Assembly (NCBI RefSeq): GCF_002080455.1
Contig: NZ_CP020555.1
Location: 7,740,501-7,804,500 of the forward strand
Direction: 5' to 3'
Length of the DNA: 64,000 nt
DNA from: Streptomyces sp. Sge12
GTDB taxonomy: Bacteria > Actinomycetota > Actinomycetes > Streptomycetales > Streptomycetaceae
Part shown: in pieces, positions 8,378 through 16,509 of the stretch
Position numbering within the stretch: position 1 is the stretch's first letter
Layout of the letters: each line of letters begins with the position of its first letter
The notes under the pieces: generated by a model
The model's input: only the letters and a program-made list of their open reading frames with translations
Told to the model about the DNA's origin: nothing
Database searches by the model: none
Made by a program: the position numbers and the translations under genes

Positions 8378-8926
8378 GTGTCCGCAGACTCCTCCTCGCT
8401 CTCGTCCCTGATCGCCGCGACCGCGCACTGGCTCACCCGTGCCTACCCCGCCGACGGCGGCGCCCTGCAGCGCGGCCTGGCCGAGGTGCAGGCCCGCCAG
8501 GCGGTCACGGTCGCGGCCTGGCTCTGCTACCCGACCGACCTCGATGCGCAGCTGGTCGTCCTGACCGGGCCCGGCGGATCGGATCGGATCGACCGGATCA
8601 CCGGCACGGACTCCCGCGTGCGGACCGCCGACACCGACGCCGAGTATGACGAGGCCTGGCGCTCGTGGGTGGACGAGGTCGTGGCCAGCTGGGCCGCCTG
8701 CCTGCTGAGCCACCCCGACCTGGCCGCCGCGGCGACCCGGGCCCTGGCCGGCATCGATCACGGCAGCGCCGTCCCCCTCGCGTTCCACCGTCTGACCCGG
8801 CCGAGGGCGGCCGACCACGAGGCGGCCGCCCTGATGCGGCACCCCGACCTCCTCGAGCCGATAGCCCGGCTGCACCGGCCCCGGCTCCTGGTACGTCTCG
8901 ACGTGGAAACCACCCTGGCCGGGTAG
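8378..8926 (+). CDS. hypothetical protein, 182 residues
   Basis: Soluble protein of unknown function, rich in Ala, Leu, Arg and Asp, apparently all-helical (SLIAATAHWLTRAYPADGG...AAATRALAGIDHG). I put the start at GTG 8378 (VSADSSSLSSL) because the more upstream in-frame sequence is low-complexity; the ribosome site is weak, so the true start could lie upstream as far as 8222. It is convergent with the YbdK-type gene. Confidence 0.6.
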   Translation: MSADSSSLSSLIAATAHWLTRAYPADGGALQRGLAEVQARQAVTVAAWLCYPTDLDAQLVVLTGPGGSDRIDRITGTDSRVRTADTDAEYDEAWRSWVDEVVASWAACLLSHPDLAAAATRALAGIDHGSAVPLAFHRLTRPRAADHEAAALMRHPDLLEPIARLHRPRLLVRLDVETTLAG

Positions 8927-8966
8927 CGCCGGCCCGGTGCCGTCCACGGGCCATGCGCCCCGGACC

Positions 8967-10148
8967 TCAGGCACCGCGGGTCAGGTCGGCCAGCCCGTCG
9001 ACCACGTACCGCAACCGGCCCGAGCGGTCGAGGGCGGCACGCTGGCGGGCCGCCCCCGTGCCCTTCCTGCGCAGCGCGTCCAGCAGGCGGTCGACCTCCG
9101 CCTCGTCCCCCGCCGCTTGTAGCCCCGGCCCGGCCGCCCTGACCAGGGCCGCGATCAGCGTCTGCGCCGGTATGTAGTCCCCGGTGAACGGGTCGAGGGC
9201 GAAACCGCCGGCTCCGTACCGCGCCGCGCACCGGTGCGCGGCGGACAGCCGCGCGACGGAGACGTCGGGCGGCGGCCGGCCCTCGTCGGCCCCGGCGAGG
9301 AAGGTGGCGCAGAGGCCGCGCAGCAGCAGGGCGACGAGGAGGGTGGTGTCGAGGTCGGCATTGCTGTCCGTGACCCGGAACTCGATCGTCGGCTGGTGTT
9401 CCGACGGGCGGGCGAACCAGTAGATCATCCGGCGGTCCAGGAGGATGCCGGAGGACACCAGGGCCTCCGCCGTCTCCTCGTACGAGGCAGGGTCGAGCAG
9501 CGGGGTGGGGCCGGCCGTGGGCCAGCGGCCGAATTCCAGGGCCCGCCAGCTGGAGAAGCCGGTGTCCAGACCGCCCGCGAACGGCGAGTTCACGGCCAGG
9601 GCCTGGAGGGCGGGGAGCCAGGGGCGCACGTGGTTGGCCAGGAACAGGGCCTGCGCGCGGTCGGCGGTGCCCACATGGATGTGGCATCCGCACACGATGC
9701 CCAGCCTGCCGTCGACCAGGGCGCCGAAGTGCCGGGCCATGCGGCGGTAGCGGGGCGTGTCGGTCACCGGGATCGGCGCCGACGGTGCCACCACGGGGGT
9801 GCCGGAAGCGACGAGCAGGCAGTGGGAGGCGCGCGCCGCTTCGGCGACGGTGGCCCGGAGGTGGCGGAGCTGGGCCCGTAGGTCGCCGGCGTCGGTCGTG
9901 GGCCGGGTGCAGGTCTCGACCATGCAGCGGTAGAACTCCGACTGCACCAGCTCGCCCAGCGGGTACGAAGCCGCCCGGATCACCGGATCGGCGCGTGCCA
10001 CGGGTGCCCTGGTCAGACGGTCGACGAGCAGGAACTCCTCTTCGACCCCCATGGTGGACACCACGGGGGCGCCGCTGGCGGCGAGCGCCGGGCCCGGGCC
10101 GAGGCCCGGGGCGCCGGCCGGAAGGCTGCGCGGCTCGGTAGTGGTCAT
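8967..10148 (-). CDS. carboxylate-amine ligase, YbdK / GCS2 family (copy 1)
   Basis: ATP-dependent carboxylate-amine ligase of 393 residues in the glutamate-cysteine ligase type 2 family. Markers are MGVEEEFLLVDRLT (early ATP/Mg-binding strand), CGCHIHVGTADR, VNSPF and TIEFRVTDSNAD. E. coli YbdK has weak glutamate-cysteine ligase activity; in actinobacteria relatives include EgtA. An ATG at 10157 is also in frame, but the SigB-type -10 box at 10158-10163 would start transcription near 10151, so ATG 10148 is more likely. A second copy lies at 47725. Confidence 0.88.
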   Translation of the reverse strand: MTTTEPRSLPAGAPGLGPGPALAASGAPVVSTMGVEEEFLLVDRLTRAPVARADPVIRAASYPLGELVQSEFYRCMVETCTRPTTDAGDLRAQLRHLRATVAEAARASHCLLVASGTPVVAPSAPIPVTDTPRYRRMARHFGALVDGRLGIVCGCHIHVGTADRAQALFLANHVRPWLPALQALAVNSPFAGGLDTGFSSWRALEFGRWPTAGPTPLLDPASYEETAEALVSSGILLDRRMIYWFARPSEHQPTIEFRVTDSNADLDTTLLVALLLRGLCATFLAGADEGRPPPDVSVARLSAAHRCAARYGAGGFALDPFTGDYIPAQTLIAALVRAAGPGLQAAGDEAEVDRLLDALRRKGTGAARQRAALDRSGRLRYVVDGLADLTRGA

Positions 10149-10157
10149 ATAGCCCAT

Positions 10158-10181
10158 TTACCCCGAAACCGATCCCGAAAC
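10158..10181 (-). promoter_or_regulatory. SigB-type promoter of YbdK copy 1
   Basis: On the minus strand GTTT (10178-10181), 14 bases, GGGTAA (10158-10163), matching GNNT-N14-16-GGGTAY except for the last base. The -10 box ends 9 bases before ATG 10148, implying an almost leaderless mRNA. Confidence 0.6.
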
Positions 10182-10277
10182 AGCTCATCGGACGGGTGGG
10201 CTCGAACCGGCGTGATGCGCGCCCGTCCGGGCAGGCGCAGGTTGTACGCCGCCCGCCCCCGCGCGAAGGAGCAGCAG

Positions 10278-10457
10278 GTGAACCGTACGGAAGGGACCAC
10301 CGGGCCGGAGCCCGAGGGGCCCGGACCCACACCCACCACGCCGGATCCGGTGCCACGGGACCCCCGCCCGGCCGACCCGGGAGGGCCACCGCCCGAACCG
10401 GCGCGCCCGGGCCCCGCTCCCGGCACGCCGCCGCCGGTACCGGAGCCCCCGGACTGA
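10278..10457 (+). CDS. small proline-rich protein
   Basis: A 59-residue protein of which nearly half is proline (TGPEPEGPGPTPTTPDP... type), with no signal peptide, membrane segment or cysteine; surely disordered. GTG 10278 is preceded by AAGGAG at a spacing of 6, and its codon use fits the region, so I take it as real. A similar protein lies at 15627-15866 on the other strand. Function unknown. Confidence 0.55.
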   Translation: MNRTEGTTGPEPEGPGPTPTTPDPVPRDPRPADPGGPPPEPARPGPAPGTPPPVPEPPD

Positions 10458-10527
10458 CCGGACCGGCCACCGGACCCACCGACCACGCGACCACTGCACA
10501 CGACGGCAACGGAAGGATGTGAGCGCT

Positions 10528-11061
10528 GTGCGCGTCGCCTTTCTGATGGCGCCCGAGGGCGTCGAGGAGATCGAACTCACCGAACCGTGGAAGGCCGTGC
10601 TCGAAGCCGGCTGGAACCCCCAGCTGGTGTCCACCGAACCGGGACGCATCCAGGCCTTCCGCCACCTGGACAAGGCGGGCACCTACCCCGTCGACCGGGT
10701 CCTGTCGAATCACACGGCCGAGAGTTTCGACGCTCTCGTCCTGCCCGGTGGCGTCGCCAACCCCGACGCACTGCGGATGAACGAGCCGGCCGTGGACTTC
10801 ACCCGCGACTTCATCGCGTCGGCCAAGCCGGTGGCCGCGATCTGCCACGCGCCCTGGCTGCTGGTGGAGGCCGACGCCGTACGCGGCCGGACCCTGACCT
10901 CCTGGCCCAGCCTGGCCACCGACATCCGCAACGCCGGCGGCACCTGGGTGGACGAGGCGGTGCAGGTCTGCCACGCGCAGCCCGCGACGCTGGTCACCAG
11001 CCGCAAGCCGGCCGACCTGGACGCCTTCTGCGCCGCTCTCGTCAAGGAGTTCGGCGGCTGA
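10528..11061 (+). CDS. DJ-1/PfpI family protein (class I glutamine amidotransferase-like)
   Basis: A 177-residue single-domain protein: VAFLMAPEGVEEIELTEPW at the start, ALVLPGGVANPD, and nucleophile-elbow Cys106 in AAICHAPWLL. Family members act as intracellular proteases, deglycases or glyoxalases in carbonyl and oxidative stress; the precise reaction is uncertain. Two GTG starts are possible (10519 and 10528); the second has the better spacing from GGAAGGA. A clear terminator follows at 11102. Confidence 0.9.
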   Translation: MRVAFLMAPEGVEEIELTEPWKAVLEAGWNPQLVSTEPGRIQAFRHLDKAGTYPVDRVLSNHTAESFDALVLPGGVANPDALRMNEPAVDFTRDFIASAKPVAAICHAPWLLVEADAVRGRTLTSWPSLATDIRNAGGTWVDEAVQVCHAQPATLVTSRKPADLDAFCAALVKEFGG

Positions 11062-11101
11062 CCGCCGCACCGGCCGCTCCCGAGGGGCGGGGCCCTCTGG
11101 T

Positions 11102-11129
11102 CCGCCCTGCGGTCGTCCCCGCAGGGCGG
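11102..11129 (+). terminator. stem-loop terminator after the DJ-1/PfpI gene
   Basis: Perfect 11-base arms (CCGCCCTGCGG at 11102-11112 and its complement at 11119-11129), 6-base loop, 40 bases after the stop codon. Confidence 0.75.
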
Positions 11130-11223
11130 CAGTCGGCTTCTGCCCGGGGGGCGGCCCCGAAAACCTGGAGAGCGAGCAGGAAACGCAGGGACGGGCACGC
11201 ACACCACGGAGGCTGATCGCATC

Positions 11224-11883
11224 ATGAACCGCGCCGCACTCTTCGACGTCGACGGGACGCTCACCGATACCAACCACCTGCACGTGACGTGCTGGTGGGA
11301 GGCGCTGCGCCAGGCGGGTCACACGGTGCCGATGCATCGGGTGCACCGCGCGCTCGGTCTGCCGGGCGACGACCTGATCGCGCACCTCCTGGGCGACGAC
11401 CGCGACAAGAGCGAGGACGACACCCTGAGCGCCGCGCACGACACCCTCTACGGCACGTACTTCGACCGGCTGAAGAGCTTCGACCGGGCCGCCGGCCTGC
11501 TGCGCGAACTGGACCGGAGCGGATGGCGCGTCGTGCTCGTCACCTCCGCGAGCAGCCGCGAGCTGGAAGCGCTGACGAAGGCGATCGACGCCGATGACGC
11601 CCTCACCGCCACGGCGAGTTCCGACGACGTGAGCGAGGGGAAACCGGCACCCGACCCGGTGCACCACGCCCTCGACCTGGCGGGGGCGGCAGCCGGGCAA
11701 GCCGTATTCGTCGGTGACTCCGTCTGGGACATGAAAGCCGCGACACGGGCGGGGGTCACCGCCGTCGGGCTGCTCTGCGGTGGCATCCCGCGAGCCGACC
11801 TCGTGGAGGCCGGCGCCCGAGCCGTCTACCGGGACCCGGCGGACCTGCTGGAGCACATCGATCGCAGCCCCCTCGCCCGGTAG
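11224..11883 (+). CDS. HAD family hydrolase (phosphoglycolate phosphatase-like)
   Basis: Cytoplasmic haloacid-dehalogenase phosphatase of 219 residues. Motif I is FDVDGTLTD (nucleophile Asp8, acid Asp10), motif II VLVTSAS, motif III lysine in EGKPAPDPV, motif IV VFVGDSVWDMKAA. The helical cap between residues about 15 and 80 marks subfamily IA, which includes phosphoglycolate and beta-phosphoglucomutase-type enzymes. Substrate unknown. It is convergent with the anti-sigma kinase gene. Confidence 0.9.
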   Translation: MNRAALFDVDGTLTDTNHLHVTCWWEALRQAGHTVPMHRVHRALGLPGDDLIAHLLGDDRDKSEDDTLSAAHDTLYGTYFDRLKSFDRAAGLLRELDRSGWRVVLVTSASSRELEALTKAIDADDALTATASSDDVSEGKPAPDPVHHALDLAGAAAGQAVFVGDSVWDMKAATRAGVTAVGLLCGGIPRADLVEAGARAVYRDPADLLEHIDRSPLAR

Positions 11884-11906
11884 CCACGCTCACGCCCCGC
11901 CCGCCC

Positions 11907-12362
11907 TCACCCCGGGCCGGGAAGGCGGATCCCCGGCGGCCACGCCACCTCGCACCAGACGCGTTTGCCGTCCGACCCGGACTCGGAACCCCAGCGCCGC
12001 GCCAGGCGTTCCACGATCAGCAGCCCGTGCCCGCCCGGCTGTTCGCGTGCGTCCGGCCCGCGGGACGGCACGGGCACCGGTGGGGCGGGGTTGCCGTCAG
12101 TGACCTCGATCCGCAGCCGTTCGGCAGAGCAGTCGAGGACGAGTGCGCGGGGGCCTCCGCCGTGCAGGCAGGCGTTGGCCACGACCTCCGACACCAGCAG
12201 GAGTACGTCCTCGGCGGCTTCGCGGCCGCTCTCTCCGACGCCCGGGAGCCAGTGCCAGGCGAGCAGGGCCCGGCGGGTGAAGTCACGGCTGCGCGAGACG
12301 ACGTCCGTGGTTCCGGCGAGCCTCAGGCTCCAGGTCCGGTCCGACGGCCCGCGCTGATCCAT
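11907..12362 (-). CDS. anti-sigma factor kinase, HATPase (RsbW-like)
   Basis: A 151-residue GHKL-type ATP-binding protein. N box SEVVANACLHGGG, G1 box EVTDGNPAP, G2 box GGHGLLIVERLARRWG. By family it binds a SigB-type sigma factor and phosphorylates a STAS antagonist. ATG 12362 is preceded by GGAGGAG inside the end of the STAS gene, whose stop lies only a few bases upstream, so the two are co-expressed; a sigma gene follows the STAS gene upstream. Confidence 0.88.
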   Translation of the reverse strand: MDQRGPSDRTWSLRLAGTTDVVSRSRDFTRRALLAWHWLPGVGESGREAAEDVLLLVSEVVANACLHGGGPRALVLDCSAERLRIEVTDGNPAPPVPVPSRGPDAREQPGGHGLLIVERLARRWGSESGSDGKRVWCEVAWPPGIRLPGPG

Positions 12363-12367
12363 GGTGC

Positions 12368-12739
12368 TCAGGCTCCTCCGCCGTGTGTCGTCCTCAGGGC
12401 TTCCGTCATGTCGGGATGGATGGGGAACACACCGTCCGCACCGGTGATCCGGAACATGCGGGCCACGGGCCCGTGCAGGCCGACCAGTTCGAGGGTGGCG
12501 CCCGCCTCCTGCGCAGCGAGCCGACTGTTCAGCAGTACGTTCAGCCCGGTGGAGTCGCAGAACCCGAGCGTCGCCAGGTCCACCAGGACCCGGCGGCCCG
12601 GGGTGAGCGCCGCATCGAGGGCATCCCTCAGGGGTTGCGCCGTATCGTGGTCCAGTTCTCCCGCGAGCGCCAGGACGACGGCTCCGTCCACGGCCTCCAC
12701 CGCAACGGTGAAGCGTTCTCTTTCCGCTTCCGGCACCAT
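12368..12739 (-). CDS. STAS-domain anti-sigma factor antagonist
   Basis: A 123-residue single STAS domain of the RsbV/SpoIIAA type. The phosphorylatable Ser63 is intact in FCDSTGLNVLL. The unphosphorylated form sequesters the kinase and frees the sigma factor. It lies between a sigma gene (88 bases upstream) and an anti-sigma kinase gene (5 bases downstream), the classical partner-switch arrangement. GGAAGGG precedes the ATG. Confidence 0.92.
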   Translation of the reverse strand: MVPEAERERFTVAVEAVDGAVVLALAGELDHDTAQPLRDALDAALTPGRRVLVDLATLGFCDSTGLNVLLNSRLAAQEAGATLELVGLHGPVARMFRITGADGVFPIHPDMTEALRTTHGGGA

Positions 12740-12827
12740 CCGGCATCACCCTTCCGTCGTGCTCTCCTGCACCTGCCCGGGTTCCAGCGCAATATACCTG
12801 TCTGTCCCGTGCGGACGGCTGAGTGCC

Positions 12828-13724
12828 TCAAGCCGGTTCGGCCTGCGGTTCCTCGGGTTCCTCGGCGAGCAGTCCCTCCCGCAGCCGGCCCAGGATGCGG
12901 CCCAGCAGCCGGGAGACGTGCATCTGCGACATGCCCAGCCGCTCGCCGATCTCGGCCTGGGTCAGCTCCTCACCGAAGCGGAGGGCGAGGATCGTCCGAT
13001 CCCGTTCGGTCAGCTCCTCCAGCAGCGGCTTGAGCGATTCCAGGTCCTCGACCGTCTCGAAGCGCGTCTCCTCCACCCCGAGGCCGCGGGCCAGGGTGCC
13101 GGGCGCGTCGTCCTCCTCCGTCACGGGGAGGTCGAGGGACAGGCTGGTGAAGCCGTTGGCCGCGAGCCGGCCCTCGCAGACCTCCTCCGCGGTGATGCCC
13201 AACCGCTCGGCGAGCTCCTGCGCAGTGGGGGCGTGCCCGAGCTCCTGCTCCAGGGCGTCGTTCGCCTTGGCCAGATCGATGCGCAGTTCCTGCAGCCGGC
13301 GCGGTACACGGACGGCCCAGGTGGTGTCACGGAAGTAGCGCTTGATCTCTCCCACGATGGTGGGGAGGGCGAACGACATGAACTCGAAGCCGCGCTCCGG
13401 GTCGAACCGGTTGATGGCCTTGATCAGGCCGATCGTGCCCACCTGCATGACGTCTTCCCACGGGGCACTGCAGTGGCGCACGCGCGTGGCCGCGTACTTC
13501 ACCATGCTCAGGTTCAGCTCGACCAGGGTGTTGCGCACGTACGAGTACTCCGAGGTCCCCTCCTCCAGCGTGTGCAGCCGCCGGAAGAGCGTGACCGACA
13601 GGTCGTGGGCGTCGGCGGTGCTCACCGACTGGAGGTCGGCGATCTCGGGGATCCCGGGAAGGGCGGCCGGCGATACGTCCGGCTGCGGCGCAGGGGTGGC
13701 CTGGATACGCAGAGTAGTAGGCAT
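12828..13724 (-). CDS. RNA polymerase sigma factor, SigB/SigF/SigG type (1)
   Basis: A 298-residue group 3 sigma factor. Region 2 holds VMQVGTIGLIKAINRFDPERGFEFMSFALPTIVGEIKRYFRDTTW-type motifs; region 3 starts VRVPRRLQEL; region 4 holds LALRFGEELTQAEIGERLGMSQMHVSRLL, the -35-binding helix-turn-helix. ATG 13724 has AAGGAGG 4 bases upstream. A SigB-type promoter match precedes it, suggesting autoregulation or cross-regulation. STAS and kinase genes follow on the same strand. Confidence 0.93.
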   Translation of the reverse strand: MPTTLRIQATPAPQPDVSPAALPGIPEIADLQSVSTADAHDLSVTLFRRLHTLEEGTSEYSYVRNTLVELNLSMVKYAATRVRHCSAPWEDVMQVGTIGLIKAINRFDPERGFEFMSFALPTIVGEIKRYFRDTTWAVRVPRRLQELRIDLAKANDALEQELGHAPTAQELAERLGITAEEVCEGRLAANGFTSLSLDLPVTEEDDAPGTLARGLGVEETRFETVEDLESLKPLLEELTERDRTILALRFGEELTQAEIGERLGMSQMHVSRLLGRILGRLREGLLAEEPEEPQAEPA

Positions 13725-13754
13725 GAGGCCTCCTTGGGCTTTCCCTCCTGCCAC

Positions 13755-13780
13755 ATACCCCGATCCCGCCAGGTTGAAGC
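13755..13780 (-). promoter_or_regulatory. SigB-type promoter of sigma factor 1
   Basis: On the minus strand GCTT (13777-13780), 16 bases, GGGTAT (13755-13760): a full match to the SigB-type consensus GNNT-N14-16-GGGTAY, 30 bases before the start codon. Confidence 0.68.
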
Positions 13781-13801
13781 AGTACGGCTCGTGGCCGTCC
13801 C

Positions 13802-14560
13802 TCACCCTCCGTGTCCGTCGGCGCCGTCGATCGGCTCCTTCGCCCCCAGGTGGTATACGGCGAAGGCCCTGTCGATGACGGGCATCGCGACGTTGCGCAC
13901 GCGCACCCCGCCGGCCGTCGTTCCGTGCTCCGTGCCCAGATGGGCGTGGCCGTGTACGGCGAGATCGGCGCCGGCCTCGTCGACCGCCTCCGCGAGCAGA
14001 TAGCTCCCGAGGAAGGGAAAGATCTCGGGGGGTTCGCCCGCCAGGGTGTCCGCCACCGGGGAGAAGTGGGTCAGCGCGATCCGCAGGTCACTGCCCGCCT
14101 CGGCGAGCTCCCGCAGCGATCGCGCGAGCTCGTCCGCGCAGTGCCGGGTGTAGCGGATGAACGCCTTCATCTCGGGCTCGCCGAACTCGCTGCCGCAGCG
14201 CCCCGCGAAACCGCCGCCGAAGCCCTTCGTCCCGGCGATCCCGACCTTTGCGCCGTCCACGTCGATCAGCACGCCGTCGCCCTCCAGGACGCGTACCCCC
14301 GCCTCGGCCAGCACACGGGTGACGGCCGCCTGCCGGTTGCTCTGGTAGTCGTGGTTGCCGAGCACCGCGATCACCGGGACCGGGAGCCGGGCCACCTCCC
14401 CGGCCACCACGTGCGCCTCCTGCGGGGTGCCGTGCCGGGTCAGGTCGCCGGCGAGCAGCAGCAGGTCCGCACAGTCCTCGAGCGTCTCGAAGGCGGGGCG
14501 CAACAGCCCTTCGCTGCCGGGGCCGAGATGGATGTCCCCGACAGCCGCGACGCGGATCAC
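13802..14560 (-). CDS. metallophosphoesterase
   Basis: A 252-residue calcineurin-type metallophosphoesterase. Metal ligands are visible in GDIHLG (Asp9, His11), LLLAGDLTRHG, VLGNHDY, LTHFSP and HGHAHLG, so the active site is complete. Such enzymes split phosphomonoesters, phosphodiesters or nucleotides; the substrate is unknown. GTG 14560 overlaps the stop of the BON-like gene by 4 bases and is preceded by GGAGGACC. It is the last gene of a coupled three-gene operon with a nucleotidyltransferase. Confidence 0.9.
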   Translation of the reverse strand: MIRVAAVGDIHLGPGSEGLLRPAFETLEDCADLLLLAGDLTRHGTPQEAHVVAGEVARLPVPVIAVLGNHDYQSNRQAAVTRVLAEAGVRVLEGDGVLIDVDGAKVGIAGTKGFGGGFAGRCGSEFGEPEMKAFIRYTRHCADELARSLRELAEAGSDLRIALTHFSPVADTLAGEPPEIFPFLGSYLLAEAVDEAGADLAVHGHAHLGTEHGTTAGGVRVRNVAMPVIDRAFAVYHLGAKEPIDGADGHGG

Positions 14561-14811
14561 GGAAGGTCCTCCGAACGGTCGGGAGGACTGGGGCAGCACA
14601 CGGTGACGTCCTCGCGCCAGGGGACGCCCACGAGCTCCTCCTGCGCGATGCGCAGGACCTCGGCGCGGCACTCTCCACTGCTCACGCTGCCCCGGACCAG
14701 TACGCCTGCGCCGCGCGCCTCGACGCGGACGCCGAGCTCGGAGATCTCCTCGCCCGCCAGGCGTTCCCTCAGGTGCTCGGCGCGGTATTCGATGAGGTCG
14801 ATCGAGGTCAC
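14557..14811 (-). CDS. small BON-like domain protein
   Basis: An 84-residue protein whose core (LGVRVEARGAGVLVRGSVSSGECRAEV then IAQEELVG and EDVTV) follows the alpha/beta pattern of a single BON domain, usually a ligand- or phospholipid-binding module. It has no signal peptide, so it is probably cytoplasmic, unlike OsmY. GTG 14811 overlaps the upstream stop by 4 bases, and its own stop overlaps the phosphoesterase start by 4 bases. Confidence 0.7.
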   Translation of the reverse strand: MTSIDLIEYRAEHLRERLAGEEISELGVRVEARGAGVLVRGSVSSGECRAEVLRIAQEELVGVPWREDVTVCCPSPPDRSEDLP

Positions 14812-15464
14812 GACGTCGCCTCCCAGGAATCGGTGATCTGGAGCCGTTCCAGCAGGTACAGGAAGGCGTCCGGCAGCGGTGCGGACCGGTGGGCGCGGTT
14901 GAGCCGGTCCCAGTCGATCTGCTCGCGCAGCATCCGGGCCATCGGCAGCAGGTCGCCGAAGTCGCAGTAGTGCTCGCACAGTGCGGTCAGCCGGGCATCC
15001 ATGAGGTCCGTGGGCGCCAGGACCGGCATCCACACCGAGTCCACCGGCCGGACCACGGCCCGCTCCAGCAGCTCGGTACTCACCGGACGGCGGGCGAGCT
15101 CGAAGATCAGGTCGATCTCCTCGCCCCCCGCCCGGCCCTTGACCAGCCAGTCCTCGGGAGCGCGGCGCATGGCGATGCCGCCGTCCTCCAGCGCCCGGAT
15201 CACGGCGTCCGCGTCCTCGGGCCGGACGCAGAAGTCCGTGTCGTGCTGGAAGCCTGCCGGCACGCCGTGTGCGAAGGCGGCCACGCTGCCCGCGAGGGCG
15301 AACGGCTGCCCGGACGCCTTCAGCAGCGCGGCCACGCGCTTGGTGGTCTCCAGGATCGCCTGGGTGTGGTCGTGCGGGAGGTTCCCGTCCGGACCGTCGC
15401 CCCCGGGGAGGGGGACTCCGGGCGTGGTCGCGAACTCCGACGGAGCGAGAGAATGGTTGCTCAC
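14808..15464 (-). CDS. nucleotidyltransferase-fold protein
   Basis: A 218-residue protein with a minimal nucleotidyltransferase core: FALAGSVAAFAHGVP followed by HDTDFCV (metal-binding acidic residues) and later EIDLIFEL. It resembles MNT/AbiEii-like or aminoglycoside-nucleotidyltransferase-like proteins. It heads an operon with 4-base overlaps to a BON-like gene and a metallophosphoesterase, so a nucleotidyl transfer followed by removal is possible, but that is inference. A Gly/Pro/Asp-rich tract occupies residues 14-32. Confidence 0.8.
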   Translation of the reverse strand: MSNHSLAPSEFATTPGVPLPGGDGPDGNLPHDHTQAILETTKRVAALLKASGQPFALAGSVAAFAHGVPAGFQHDTDFCVRPEDADAVIRALEDGGIAMRRAPEDWLVKGRAGGEEIDLIFELARRPVSTELLERAVVRPVDSVWMPVLAPTDLMDARLTALCEHYCDFGDLLPMARMLREQIDWDRLNRAHRSAPLPDAFLYLLERLQITDSWEATS

Positions 15465-15626
15465 GGTGTCCCTCCGGACGCTAGCCGGGATCGCTTGCCT
15501 GCCGTCGTGCCATGCGCTGCTGCTTGCCCGGACGGCGCCTTTGAAACCTCCCGGGGGTCCGGCCTCACCGGGATGGCCCCGTGGGGCGGACCCGTAGAGC
15601 TCGCGCGCGGGACGTCGGGCCGGTCG

Positions 15627-15866
15627 TCAGGTGATGGGTTCGGGAGCCGGCACCGGCCCGGGCAGGGGGCCGGGCTGCGGACGGGGATCGGGCCCCGGGG
15701 CGGGCGCCGGCTGCGGATCGGGTTCGGACTGGGGCGGAGCCGGCGGTACCGGGTCGGGACCCGGGGCGGGCACGGGCCCGGGCAGCGGACCGGGCGCAGG
15801 CCCGGGGCCCGGCCCGGGCGCCGGCGTGGGGTTGGGCGGTACGGGGTCGTCGGGACGGGTGTTCAC
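15627..15866 (-). CDS. small proline/glycine-rich protein
   Basis: A 79-residue disordered protein made mostly of Pro, Gly, Ala and Asp (NTRPDDPVPPNPTP then PGP-type runs). GTG 15866 has an excellent ribosome site, GGAGGTGGCGACC, which is the main reason to call it. It resembles the protein at 10278 in composition. Function unknown. Confidence 0.6.
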   Translation of the reverse strand: MNTRPDDPVPPNPTPAPGPGPGPAPGPLPGPVPAPGPDPVPPAPPQSEPDPQPAPAPGPDPRPQPGPLPGPVPAPEPIT

Positions 15867-15981
15867 GGTCGCCACCTCCGCTCGCATGGGGGTCGTTCGC
15901 TCCCTGCGCGGCTACCCGGCCGCCCCGGGTTGATGCGGAGGGCTGCGCGGTGCCGTCCCGCCAGCCGGCGGTGGCGGCGGT

Positions 15982-16509
15982 TCAGCTGCCGGGGCGGACT
16001 ACCACCGTCATCACCGTCACCGGCGGGCTGTGCCGGAAGTGGAGGACGAACGGCACGATGTCGCCCGCCTGCCAGCCGGTCCTCGTCCGCGCCATGACGC
16101 TCACGTCGAAGGGGGACATGGTGAGCGTGCCGCCCGCGGATATCCGTACCGATGCGGTCATTCCCATGGTGTCCGCCCCGAGGCCGGGGCTCCGGTGCCG
16201 GCTCAGCCGGGCATCCTCCACCGCCGGTGAGGTCACCCCCGTCAACTGGTCGTCCGCTCCACCGATGTTGGTGATGTCGAAGAAGGCGGCCGTGTCCCGG
16301 CTCATGCCGTACGGGAGGAACACGCGGCCGTTGCCGGCCGCGATCTGCGGCGGGCTGCCCGCCGCGCCGGTCGAGGTCCAGATCGTCAGACCCGCCAGCG
16401 CCACCGCGCAGGCGGCCACCGGGACGACCGCGGCCCGCACCGCCTCGCGCACGCGCCGGGCGGTCGGGCGCCACTGGTCCTGGCTCTGCGCCGAAGGTGA
16501 CTGCGTCAT
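15982..16509 (-). CDS. copper chaperone, PCu(A)C / DUF461-like
   Basis: A 175-residue membrane-anchored or secreted protein. One hydrophobic segment (about 27-50) precedes a cupredoxin-like PCu(A)C domain: AAFFDITNIGGADDQLTGVTSP, RHRSPGLGADTMGMTASVRISAGGTLTMSP and the C-terminal VVVRPG strand. The usual H(M)x10Mx21HxM copper motif is only partly visible. ATG 16509 overlaps the stop of copA by 4 bases, so it is the last gene of the copper operon. By family it carries Cu(I) outside the membrane to a cuproprotein. Confidence 0.82.
   Translation of the reverse strand: MTQSPSAQSQDQWRPTARRVREAVRAAVVPVAACAVALAGLTIWTSTGAAGSPPQIAAGNGRVFLPYGMSRDTAAFFDITNIGGADDQLTGVTSPAVEDARLSRHRSPGLGADTMGMTASVRISAGGTLTMSPFDVSVMARTRTGWQAGDIVPFVLHFRHSPPVTVMTVVVRPGS

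Noticed and set aside
8758-11856. Minus-strand open frame of about 1030 codons across YbdK copy 1, DJ-1 and HAD genes
   Set aside because: It runs through several well-supported genes in another frame or strand and shows the Arg/Pro/Gly composition of a shadow frame.
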